Source: Megachile rotundata (taxonomy: Eukaryota; Arthropoda; Insecta; Hymenoptera; Megachilidae). Taken from it: DNA of 64,000 nucleotides. Shown piece after piece: positions 54,301-64,000 of this stretch; positions within the stretch are counted from its first letter, which is position 1; every line of letters starts with the position of its first letter. The DNA lies in assembly GCF_050947335.1 (NCBI RefSeq), contig NC_134993.1, forward strand, positions 7,626,001 to 7,690,000, in the 5' to 3' direction. Below the pieces are notes generated by a model that saw only the letters and a program-made list of their open reading frames with translations, did not search any database and was not told the origin of the DNA. The translations under genes were made by a program, and so were the position numbers.

Positions 54301-56213
54301 TAATAATTATGTAATTACTATGTACATTTTATTAGTAATAATTATGTAATTACTATGTATATTTTATTATTAATTATATGGTTACCATGCAAATTTAGTT
54401 AGTATTCATTTTTTGGTTAACATATACATTTTATCAGCATAAATTATTTGGTTAATATGTACAATTTATTAGTATTATTTTTTTTATTAACATATGCATT
54501 TCATCATAACAAGCTTCGTACAAAATTGTTAAAATTTTACGAAATATCGAAAGACTTTCGCACACACCACATGTTAAATACAGGTGTAAATATTCACGTC
54601 AGGTGTTCCCGTATCTACCACACTTTATTCTGTCCATTTTTGGAATTACATGGTCAACGTAAATTGCATAAATTGATAGTTCGTTCTACTGACCTGTAGT
54701 ATTGTGCAAGTTTAAGCATTAAGAAAAGATTAAGCATTCCAATGAAACCATTTTGAATGGAAGGAGTATTCGTTATTAATTCAATTTAAGAAAATAGTTT
54801 TCCCACATTATAAATCTTATTACTAGTATTATTAGACTAGTAATACTTGGATTTTACAATTTTTATTTCAAATTTCAAGTATCCGTAATCTAAAATGGAA
54901 TTAAAAATTTCAAATCAAAATCTCAATAATTTTTTCTTCGAAGACAATGTACAATATACAATACATTAATAAAATATACTAATGATTCTACATATTTATT
55001 TAAAAAATAGCATAAATAAATACGAATTATTTCAAATTTTTAACTAAACGTTACTATTGTGCATTATTCTATTTACTTCAAATTAATCAAATAATTCTAT
55101 TTAATGGTGTGACTAATGTTATTTAAATCACAAACTTCAGTAACTAAATATTATTTATTCTAAAAAATTTCATAAAATTAAGTAGTTCACATTTTTTATA
55201 AAAAATATATTGGTTACTAACTTGTCTTTCTAAAAGAATCTGAAACTACTAAATAATTGACCTAAAACTTTACATTAAGAGATGATATGAAGCGTTTAAT
55301 TAACTGTAAAAAAAATTGATATATTTATTTAAAAGTTTCTGAGAACATCCAACCTTTATTGCTCGAAAATCTTGAAAACTTTTATTCATTTTAACGAATA
55401 TAGCTTCAGGTTGAACTTCATTTATTATGCACATTTTTATTTAGTTTAGATTTATAAATCATTCAGAATAGAATTTGTGCAATAACATCGATAATTGTGA
55501 CATTTCAAGATATTGTTTATATCGGTCAATGTATTATCATTAGCGGTAAATATGCGATTAATTCATTATATTTAATTTATTATCATTTCAGTTCATGACT
55601 TTTGGTCTGTATTGAAGTGTGAATTGGAAGATTAACATAATCTTTTCTTTAAAACAAATTTAATTTAATTACCAATATTACTTGTGAATACATTTAAAAT
55701 CTAATACAATTTAATAAAATCTAATAATACAAATAAAGTATTATACAAATTTGTGTTTGAAAAGTGAAAGTATATAAATATATTTCATTTAATAAATTTG
55801 TAGCTGATTCAAAATTATTCTTGGTGTTACAAATGTCAAATTAAATCAGATTAAATACAATTAATAATTACACGAATGAGTTTAAGAATATAGAAAGTAT
55901 TAATTTAATTTAAGAAATGTGTCTTTGATTTGTGTTTCCTACAATTATTTTTACAAAAATGCAAATATCAAATCAAACTTTTGCACCAATAATTTAAATT
56001 TTTGTTGCTTATTAATATGCCATTTAATTCATAAAAGTCAAAATAGTAATAATTTATAACAATTACAAGTAATATTACGAAAGTAAAATGAATATGAAAT
56101 TTATGACTTATGTACATATGTGTGCTCATAATTTTAAAAAGAATATTGTATAGAGAAAAGTTCTGTAAATGCAACTCATCAAAAATTATATTAACAAAAC
56201 ATGTTTTTTCCAG
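51390..56213. other. AT-rich non-coding DNA, probably intronic
   Basis: No gene is supported. If the leader exon at 51.1-51.4 kb is real, this is the first intron of the membrane-protein gene. It holds a 36-bp tandem repeat at 54.27-54.50 kb. The less AT-rich frame at 53,582-53,767 has no recognisable motif. Confidence 0.45.
54270..54500. repeat. 36-bp tandem repeat, about six units
   Basis: 'tatgtacattttattagtaa' followed by 'taattatgtaattac' recurs; the first two units are identical and later ones progressively diverge ('catgcaaatttagttag', 'atatacattttatcagc'). Confidence 0.8.
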
Positions 56214-56223
56214 ATAAATCAGA

Positions 56224-56268
56224 ATGGCTCAAATCACCAGACTCGCTATCATCAAATTCTTGGAATTG
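56224..56268 (+). CDS. Small multi-pass membrane protein, first coding exon
   Basis: The acceptor 'gttttttccag' ends at 56,213. After nine leader bases the ATG at 56,224 (context cagaATGG) opens 15 codons, MAQITRLAIIKFLEL, ending at a perfect donor TTG|GTAAGT. Phase 0 matches the exon at 63,229. Together the two exons give 68 residues with two hydrophobic segments: 'LAIIKFLELAIVCVLIGLHY' across the junction, and one in the second exon. The protein would sit in a membrane. I do not recognise the exact family: it looks like the conserved insect small four-helix membrane proteins (some of which act at cell junctions), but that is a resemblance only. A cut at 56,268 in an intron-rich, otherwise non-coding stretch argues for a real host gene. 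Confidence 0.8.
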
Positions 56269-56643
56269 GTAAGTAAAACGATAAATTTTGAACATTGACC
56301 ATTCTATAAACGTTCAACAATTTAACTACACGTGAAATGTCAAATATAATACTAGAAATGTAATACAAATATTTAAATAATGGATACGAGTGAAATACGT
56401 AACTTGACTTACGCTTATGTAGATTTTTAAAACAAAGCAAATTAATTTTATAATTGTGGAAACTTTAACGTAATTGAAGGAAATGAAGTATATTTACATT
56501 TGAAATTTATTTTTGCAAAATTCGGTATTAATATTGGCGCGTTACAAAAATAGTACAGTTTATTTTGTATTTATTTATTAGTACCCCATTAACTGCTGAG
56601 ACTGTTAATGATTTATAATATGTTTAAATACATGTTCTATATA

Positions 56644-57334
56644 CAGGGTGTATAAAAAAAGTCGGAACACTTGAATATTTCGAAAAATATAAGTTTTATC
56701 AAAAAATGTTTCAGACAAAAGTTGTAGGGTTTAAAAAGTTCTATTTACTGGCAATATCATTTTGATCCTGAAGAGTCACTGGAAGGTCACGTGAAGGTCA
56801 CTTCAATTTTTTTAAATGGAACACCCTATATATTTTTGCATATTCTTGTAGCTTACCTCGAGAGCTTTCTAAAACACTATGACAAAGTATTTTTTGATTA
56901 AAAACTTTTTGAGTTATTAAGGTTTGAAAGTTCCAATATTTTGACAAATTACAAAATATCTTACAAAATATTCATTTTTCAATAATCTTACCCTAATACT
57001 TTTACGCACAGAATAATGAGATAAATTGACTGGCGTAAAGAAAATACACAATTGTTTAAAAAAAAATAAATAAATTTGTAACAATTACAAATTTACGATG
57101 TTTCAAAAAAGCTATCTTTTGACATGGATACTGATCATTCCCCACTCCCAGGTACGCGGGAGTACAAGGGGGGGTTAAAAATTTTAAATAGAACCCTCTA
57201 TTTTTTATTGCATGTTCTTGTAGCTTATCTCGAGATCTTTTCAAAACATTATAATAAATGATTTTTATATTAATTTTTCTTTTAGTTTAATTTTTCAAAA
57301 TATTCAAGGGTTCCGACCTTTTTTATACACCCTG
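56644..57334. mobile_element. 691-bp MITE with TA target duplication
   Basis: TA at 56,642-56,643 and 57,335-57,336 flanks inverted ends 'cagggtgtataaaaaaagtc' plus 'ggaac' and the complement 'gttccgaccttttttataca' plus 'ccctg'. TA duplication points to the Tc1/mariner group. The interior holds a direct duplication: 'cttgtagcttacctcgagag' near 56,845 matches 'cttgtagcttatctcgagat' near 57,215. No transposase is present. Confidence 0.85.
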
Positions 57335-57541
57335 TATGTGTATAATTTCGAGATAAATGAATATAAAGAAGTTAGATATTTAAAGATCTGCATATACATA
57401 TAGGTCGATGAATTTAAAGTATATGTACTAGAATCTAGGAATGTAGGAATCTGGAGATTTAGAAATGTGGAAATGTACTGATTTGGAGATGCAGGCATAT
57501 GGGGATATAGTGATCTAAGGATATAGCAATTCAGAAATATA
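57335..57541. other. AT-rich spacer with simple repeats
   Basis: Words like 'ggaatgtaggaatctggaga' recur loosely; nothing else was recognised. Confidence 0.5.
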
Positions 57542-58380
57542 CAGTCCCAGCCATCGAATTAGCACCACGTAAAATTTCACTTTTATGGTTATAATTATGA
57601 CATACATGGAAAATTTTAGGTCATACAAAATTATTGCTAAATACGTGGATAATAATATAGACATAGCAATTTGTTACTATCGTAATAATAAATTGTATGG
57701 GTGATGAGCGATTAGGACCATGCAAGCATTTACATTAGGCTCGAGTATCGATAGCACGTCAGATGAAATTTGAATGCCATAGAAAATGTCTGCCTACTCA
57801 AAAGACTAGTTAACAACTCTCCAACCACATTACCTGAGTTGAAAAGAATTACAGATATTTGGGAAAATAATGAAGATATAAAGCATATGATCAATGTATA
57901 CGGTGCATGGCCGATACAAGCTGTGACCAAAGCAAAGGGTGGAAATACAAGATATTAACATGTGTTAATGTTATATACAGTAGTATTGTATCATGGTAGT
58001 AATTGTAATTATATAATTACAATTTAAACACGCCTTTTAATTTTACGGAAAACGTGAAAAATGTTGGAAATTTGTAGTGGCAATTCGGTGACCAGAAGCT
58101 GTGATTAATAGGCAGTGAAAAGAGGTTATGTTGACGTTATGTCAGCTATCTTAAAACAAAATAGCTCTATATGATTTAAAATGGCTGCCCTCTAACATTG
58201 ATATGGACTAGTATTTTTGCTATTATTTTTGTGTTTGATATTAACATGTGTTAATGTTATGTACAATAATAATCATGGTAGCTACTAAATTATATAATTA
58301 CAATTTGTACAGGCCTTTTAATTTTATGGAGAACGTAAAAAATAGTGAAAATTTGTAGTCATTCGATGACCCAGGGACTG
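57542..58380 (+). mobile_element. Tc1-like element relic with duplicated 3' part
   Basis: The left end 'cagtcccagccatcgaatta' follows TA, and the right end at 58,380 reads, on the complement, 'cagtccctgggtcatcgaat'. The transposase body is almost entirely deleted: only the C-terminus remains. The segment 57,955-58,105 is repeated, diverged, at 58,238-58,380 ('ttaacatgtgttaatgttat' in both), so the 3' part exists twice, the outer copy carrying the better-preserved terminus. Confidence 0.75.
57763..57957 (+). pseudogene. Tc1 transposase C-terminal fragment
   Basis: 'MNAIENVCLLKRLVNNSPTT' corresponds to the 'NPIENVW..LK' segment that holds the last catalytic acidic residue (Glu in IEN) of Tc1 DDE transposases. 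'LPELKRITDIWENNEDIK' and 'IQAVTKAKGGNTRY' follow, the usual C-terminal end before the stop. A small deletion shortens the region before 'IQAV'. The rest of the protein is absent. Confidence 0.75.
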
Positions 58381-58382
58381 TA

Positions 58383-59555
58383 AAGATTCGTCTACCTTCT
58401 ACGTTTTTTACTATTTTCAGATCCTGTCATTACATTATAAATACTTTGTATAAGTGTCTAATTGTGACTTGACAATTGCATGCCTCATTGCATTTTTAGT
58501 GATGATTTGCCTATTGTCTGTGTGCTAATTTTGTATAGCCAATTCTGAAGCAACTTATGACAACTCCATCATTTCTATTTAAAAAATTGCCTCGTGTTTT
58601 GTAGTTGAACTTATGAATATTTATTGCATCAGTTTATCATATAGAATTTCGCTCAAAATTAATAATATTGTTAATTTAGTACTTGCAGATTTTATATAAA
58701 AATAATAACCGATTTCAGTATGTTGAGTTTATTTCAAACTTTCATCTGCCTTTTTAAAAATCTGTTAGTCACATTTTGTCAAAATTAAATTATAATAAAA
58801 TTATTGTCAATAATTAGAAATTAAATTAATTGAATTGTTGTAAATATTTCATTATATATTAATAGATAGCAAATTTCATAATTACCTGTTGAGAGTATTA
58901 AAAACACTTACTTTTTGTAATTAAAATTTGTTGTTGTGTTTTCTAAAAATGTTGCAAATTTTTAACATTGCAATTCCTTTTACATAAATTAGTTTATTAT
59001 TATTTTCTTATCAGCATTGCTTGCAAAAATGTTTAAATCCATTTTTCTTTCTCAAAATTTAAAAAATTGTACAATAGTCAATTTTGCGTCTTTCATATTT
59101 ATAACCTATAATCTACATACGAAAATAGTAACTTCGTATAAGTGAATTGCATTTGTGTTAATGCTTTACAGTTTATCTTTTAACGGTAAATCGTATTACT
59201 ACAATACACTTTTAACATCAGCCAATTCACAGAGAAAGCTTGTTTACATTGTTGGTTTACTCGAACTGATCGAAGGATAATTTTATATGGTACGTCGACC
59301 TAGATTTCACGCTTTTCTGCATTAACTTAGATCGGTGTGGAACGTTGAAATCTCGAGTGCAAACTGAGTATGGTAGACGTACACCTCTCAAACTGTAAAT
59401 CTACCAGAATGAAGAATGACATAATAGCTGAGAATTATGACTATGGGAATTTTCTTCTCATGATCTAGCCTTACCGGAAGTTCAATTAGTATTTCATTCG
59501 CCATTTTTTAATTACGTAGACTGCGTGTCACGCAAATTTTCTTTCTTTCATTTTT
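58383..59555. other. AT-rich intronic DNA
   Basis: No gene, RNA gene or element end was recognised. Confidence 0.5.
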
Positions 59556-59559
59556 ACAG

Positions 59560-60235
59560 TAGAATATAGTCACATTTACAGATATAGTCATAATATCTAT
59601 CACAATAGTCAGATTTACAGATTTACTTTGACAGCTTTTTATTTATAGTTTTACATTTACAGATTTACTTTGACAGCTTTTCTTTTATAGTTTTACATTT
59701 ACAGATTTACATTTACAGTATTATATTTACAATTTTACATTTATAGATTTACATTTACAGTATTATATTTACAGTTTTACATTTACAGTTTTACATTTAC
59801 AGTTTTACGTTTACAGTTTTACATTTATAGCTTTACATTTACAGTTTTACATTTACAGTTTTACATTTACAGTTTTACATTTACAGTTTTACATTTACAG
59901 TTTTACATTTACAGTATTATATTTGCAGTTTTACATTTACAGATTTACATTAACAGTATTATATTTACAGGTTTAGATTCAGTCTTTTATATTTATTGAT
60001 TAACAATGACAGTTTTTCTTTAACAGTTTTACAATCACAGTTTTAATTTACTTGTACATTCACAATTATATATTTACAGTTCTACAAGCACAGTGTTAAT
60101 TTACTTTTGCATTCACAATTATATATTTAAAGTTCTGCATTTACAATTTTACAATCACAATTTTCTATTGACTTTTACATTTACAGTTATACATTTATAG
60201 TTCTATATTTACAGTTTTGCATGTCCTATTTTTTA
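59560..60235. repeat. 14-bp tandem repeat (acatttacagtttt)n
   Basis: The most regular part is 59,760-59,935, where 'acatttacagtttt' repeats at 14 bp with 'agtattat' variants. Both sides degrade into related words ('acaatcacagttttaattta'). Confidence 0.85.
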
Positions 60236-61058
60236 GTTTATTTACATTTTTAAACACATAATTGAGATACATTCTGCAAATTTTATCGTTAAATTTCGCT
60301 GTTTATTCATTTATTATTTACAACTTCAAGCAAATTACCTTTTCTTTATCATTTTTACTTTGATTTCAATAGAAAATATAATTAAACTAGATTTAAATAG
60401 AATTAAAAATTGTTTATAAATGTGATTTGCCTCTAAAAATACAATTTCAAATGTGGCAGTTTTTTGAAGTACATTTTATAATTTTTACAAAATTGTAGAA
60501 TCACAAATAAAGTAATTAAAACGCAGCGTGTAATCAAATTATTAAAATAATTAGTAATTTTTAGAATAACAATATGTAGCAAAAATCAACAATTTTTGTA
60601 GTAACTATATACAACAAAAATGAGTAATTCATTCAAAAATTAATTATTCCAATGCAAATCGCTAATTTATATGATCACCTGTAACATTAATTAGATAATT
60701 TATAAAATAATTTATAACTGAATGGAATAATATATCAATTTTTCGCACGGAATCAAAATTAAGCAATGATCCTATTAGGGAAAACGTTCCAGGAATTCGC
60801 ATCGAATTGCGAAGTGCAAAATGGAAACATGACGTAATCGTTAGCGTCTAATTAATAATGCAATAAGCATTATGGCGAGGTGAACATGGTTAACACGTTA
60901 TGAATATAACATCAAGAATGACGAAAGAATGCTTTCTACGACGAATTAACCGTTCACTAATGTATCGATAAATCGGATACTTGGTCAACCCTAGATTTAC
61001 GGACGATTAATGACTTATATTTAAATTGAAACTAAACTATAAAAATTTATGATTAATA

Positions 61059-62295
61059 TAATTAACGGCTACTTACATTTAAATTGAAACTGCACTATAA
61101 AGCTTTAAATCCTAATAATTTTCATAATTTAAAATATCTAAGATCCGCCATTTTTACAGGTTCCGTAAATCTGGTACTAACCAATTACACTGTCCAAGAG
61201 CCAATTGGCGTTTCTATTTTCGTTTAGCAATTTTTATAGCCTTTTTCACGCTGATTACGAATCTGCAACCCGTTTTTCTCCAACACGTACAGTTTTTGAG
61301 AAATTTGAGTTTGAAAAAAAAACACATTTTTAAAATTTGAACCAATTTTGTAAGGTAACTATAAAAGATACTAAGATTCTGTTTACATCAAGAGATTCTA
61401 TAGACTTTCCCGAATTTAACGATGTCTGCGTTTTATGCATTCTGAATGTTTAAGCATGTTTAAATGGTCATTAAACACCGAGAGACACGGATTTTGCACC
61501 AATTTTTACGTATATTTTTCAATTTATCTTAAAAAGTAAGGGTCGTTTTTTTTACAATAGCAGGAAGCAAAATGGCAACGCGCGAGACGAAGCAAGGGCG
61601 GTGGTGCTCCGCGCCAGAGCGCCATCGCATTAATATTGGCGCGATATGGAACGGCCGCTCTAACGCGGAGCATCACTGTCCTTGCTTTGTCTCGCGCATT
61701 GCTATTTTGCTTACTAGCATCGGTAAAAAAACGATGTTGCAACTTTCTACGGGTGCATTTTAAAGGTGAAAATCTGCTCTATCGCGGGGTATAGTTCAAT
61801 TTTCCACTAGACCCTTACTTTTTAAGATAAATTGAAAAATATACGTAAAAATTGGTGCAAAATCCGTGTCTCTCGGTGTTTAATGATCATTTAAACATGT
61901 TTAAACATTCAAAATGCATAAAACGCAGACATCGTTGTATTCAGAAAAGTCTATAGAATCTTTTGATGCAAACAGAATCTCAGTATCTTTTATAGTTATC
62001 TTACAAAACTGGTTCAAATTTTAAAAATGTGTTTTTTTTTCAAACTCAAATTTCTCAAAAACTGTACGTGCTGGAGAAAAACGGGTTGCAGATTCGTAAT
62101 CAGTGCGAAAAATGTTATAAGAATCACTGAACAAAAATAGAAACGCCAATTGGCTCTTGGACAGTGTAATTGGTTAGTACTAGATTTACGGAACCTGTCA
62201 AAATGGCGGATCTTAGATATTTTAAATTATGAAAATTATTAGGATTTAAAGCTTTATAGTGCAGTTTCAATTTAAATGTAAGTAGCCGTTAATTA
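61059..62295. mobile_element. 1.24-kb foldback element with 484-bp arms
   Basis: Arms 61,059-61,542 and 61,812-62,295 are inverted copies of equal length with scattered mismatches. The outer ends read 'taattaacggctacttac' and its complement; the inner ends read 'aagtaaggg' and 'cccttactt'. The 269-bp centre contains a second, GC-rich imperfect palindrome (about 61,560-61,716) around 'gcaaaatggcaacgcgcgag' and its counterpart. No transposase is encoded; frames at 61,524-61,763 come from the inner palindrome. This is either a foldback/long-TIR transposon with another MITE inserted in its middle, or a single element with two-tier inverted repeats. Confidence 0.85.
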
Positions 62296-62639
62296 TCATT
62301 TTTAAAAAAGGTTTTGATTTTCGTAATTTAAAATAAGTAATCTAGGATTATTTTAAGGGACTCCACAAATCTAGTATTAAATGTGAATCGAAATAGAACT
62401 TAGTTTGTAACTAGAGCACAATGGTATAATTCTACTGGGTTATTTATGGTGGTTACCGATAGAGTTGGTGCGCTTGTTTCGACGACCTAGTTTCGAATAG
62501 CTTATTGATACTGTTTAGAAAAACTGTGTTCGATGAATGAATACTTTTAATGTTTTAGCTATAATTGCTATGGAGACGTTGGACGATAAATGTAGATTAT
62601 TTATATTTGGAGATTCTTAGTATTTATTGGAATTAACAG

Positions 62640-63010
62640 TACTGATAATATAGGAATGAAAGTTTTAAATTTGGGAAGTGGAGATTTCGGGAATTAGGAA
62701 ATTTGGCACATTTGAAATTTGGAAGCTTGGGAATTTGAAGTTTAGAGATTTTGAGAGTTAAATGATAACATAAATTGGGAATTTGGGATTTTGGGAATGG
62801 TTGATTTAGTAAATTTGGAATTTGAATATTCGGCAATTTGAAAAAATTTGGTATTTGTGATTTAGAAAATTTGATGATTTGGTAGTTTGAAATCTGGAAT
62901 TTGGGAATTGAATAATTTCTCAAATGTGAGAATTTAGTGATTTTTAAATTTTAAATTTCGGGGATTTAGAAGCTGGGAAAAGAGAAATTTAAAACTTGAA
63001 ATTTGACAGT
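62640..63010. repeat. Low-complexity 'ggaatttg' periodic region
   Basis: This is the same type as 49,540-50,230. The minus-strand frame at 62,633-62,923 (Ser/Pro/Asn/Leu repeats) is a by-product. Confidence 0.8.
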
Positions 63011-63228
63011 TTTAATACAAGAAAATTTTCAATTTAATTAATTCGAAAATAGAAGACACATTAATCTCAATATTAAAAAATTTATGATTTCGGAAAGTTG
63101 ATTTACTGTAACCAGTCCATAACAGGATTATTCTGTACGTTTCTCCATATCAATAATAAGTTACCTACTATTTTTATTCTTGTGTACACGAGTGTATTTA
63201 AAATGAAATTCATTCTCATTAATTTTAG

Positions 63229-63387
63229 GCAATAGTGTGCGTCCTCATAGGACTGCACTATCACTCATTCAATGCCGGAGATCAACATACTGCGATGATT
63301 ACGATGGGTACCTTTGGCGGATATCTAATTATTCTTGTAGGACTATTCGCTGCTACTTTTCTGGGATCACCAGTTGATCGTCGTGTG
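63229..63387 (+). CDS. Small multi-pass membrane protein, second coding exon
   Basis: The 159-bp exon (53 codons, phase 0 at both ends) is bounded by 'aattttag' and a GTATGT donor at 63,388. It encodes 'AIVCVLIGLHYHSFNAGDQH', then 'TAMITMGTFGGYLIILVGLF' and 'AATFLGSPVDRRV'. The first hydrophobic helix, begun in the previous exon, ends at LHY; a polar loop of about 15 residues follows; the second helix spans roughly 'GYLIILVGLFAATFL'; and a basic tail (DRR) follows. Composition, codon variety and clean splice sites stand out sharply from the flanking AT-rich DNA. The gene continues beyond 64,000, where further helices are expected. Confidence 0.85.
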
Positions 63388-63489
63388 GTATGTTAATATT
63401 AACTTTGAGTATATTTTACTTCACTGTAATAAATGACTTTTTAGATATTCATTTTAATATTAAACTTTTATACACAGATTATATTTCTT

Positions 63490-63830
63490 CCTTAATTTAT
63501 CAAATTTTTAAATTTTTAAATTTTTACGAATTCATATATTCTCATTTTTAGATAATCGAATTTTTAAATATTCAAGTTTTCAAATTTTCAGTTATTCAAT
63601 TGTTCAACTATTCAATTATGTAATTCTTCAATTTTTCAATTATTCAATTGTTCAATTATTTAATTATTCAATTATTCGATTGTTCAATTATTGGATTGTA
63701 AAATTGTTCAGTTATTAAATTTTTGAATTATTAAATTATTCAATTATTCAGTTATTTCATTATTCAATTATTGCATTGTTCAATTATTCTATTATTCAAT
63801 TATTCTGAGGGAAATTTTCAAATTCTCAAA
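63490..63830. repeat. Low-complexity 'caattattcaatt' region
   Basis: 'ttcaattattcaattgttc' words repeat with a loose 8-9-bp period in the intron after the second coding exon. Confidence 0.8.
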
Positions 63831-64000
63831 TTTCCCAAATTTCTAAGATCCTAAATCGTTGATTAATTCTTCATTGTAAATTACTTCATGATTTACTTTT
63901 CTATAATCTTTTAATCTTTCTACAATTTAGACCTATTTTAAATGTTTGAAAAATTAAGAGAAAATATGTATGTTGTTGAAGTCGTCATCTTGAGTAACTT

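Larger units (their letters stand above)
56269..63228 (+). other. 6.96-kb intron of the membrane-protein gene
   Basis: It begins GTAAGT and ends 'cattctcattaattttag'. It holds a TA-flanked MITE, a Tc1 relic, a 14-bp tandem repeat, a large palindrome and low-complexity DNA. No additional exon was found inside. Confidence 0.75.

Noticed and set aside
59560..60235. The 'tttacag' repeats as a chain of splice acceptors
   Set aside because: They are units of a 14-bp tandem repeat. Acceptor resemblance is incidental and no coding sequence follows any of them.
62633..62923. 96-codon minus-strand frame with Ser/Pro/Asn repeats
   Set aside because: It falls entirely within a low-complexity 'ggaatttg' region.
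1..64000. tRNA and rRNA genes
   Set aside because: Scanning by eye for B-box-like 'ggttcgaatcc' words and for conserved rRNA segments on both strands gave no convincing match. A covariance-model search would be needed to exclude diverged copies.

Overview
The window is a piece of an arthropod nuclear genome, most likely an insect and perhaps a hymenopteran. This is inferred from four things: very AT-rich non-coding DNA, canonical GT-AG introns several kilobases long, a TTAGG-like tract, and the mix of mobile elements (Gypsy, R1-clade and R2-clade retrotransposons, Helitron, hAT, piggyBac-like, Tc1, and a DUF4817-type mariner relative). No rRNA, tRNA or bacterial-style operon was seen. Only one host protein gene is convincing: a small multi-pass membrane protein with two coding exons at 56,224-56,268 and 63,229-63,387. 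It continues past the right edge.

Layout. 1-7.6 kb is AT-rich non-coding DNA with three tandem repeats, including a 15-bp minisatellite that has a 12-unit (180-bp) higher order. 7.6-15.9 kb is a tandem Gypsy arrangement with three LTRs, three primer-binding sites and three gag starts but only one pol. A 5'-truncated R2-clade element (9,486-11,963) splits that pol between protease and reverse transcriptase. 15.9-22.3 kb is a graveyard of a mariner-superfamily element with introns, scrambled Gypsy pieces, a hAT transposase relic and an unidentified ORF. 22.3-27.1 kb is mostly unassigned apart from short tandem repeats.

27-41 kb is a GC-richer, element-dense island. It holds a four-copy 128-bp repeat followed by an intact 255-codon ORF of unknown, possibly viral, origin. 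A second unidentified long ORF (30.35-31.25 kb) follows, then a broken Helitron (31.7-35.8 kb). Inside the Helitron sits a TIR element with an 8-bp target duplication, and inside that a 5'-truncated R1-clade retrotransposon with a 16-bp target duplication: three insertion layers in all. Downstream lies a second Helitron fragment covering part of what the first has lost. Next is a 102-bp tandem repeat array that was invaded by a TTAA-flanked element and by a solo LTR, and further on a 377-bp piggyBac-type MITE.

41-51 kb is AT-rich with nothing assignable except low-complexity repeats. 51.1-51.4 kb has a TATA box, two strong hairpins and a splice donor, and may be the leader exon of the membrane-protein gene. 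That gene's 6.96-kb intron (56,269-63,228) contains a TA-flanked MITE, a Tc1 relic with a duplicated 3' part, a 14-bp tandem repeat and a 1.24-kb nested palindrome.

Apart from the membrane-protein gene, nearly every coding stretch is a decayed mobile element. The informative content is the order of insertions, which several target-site duplications establish directly.
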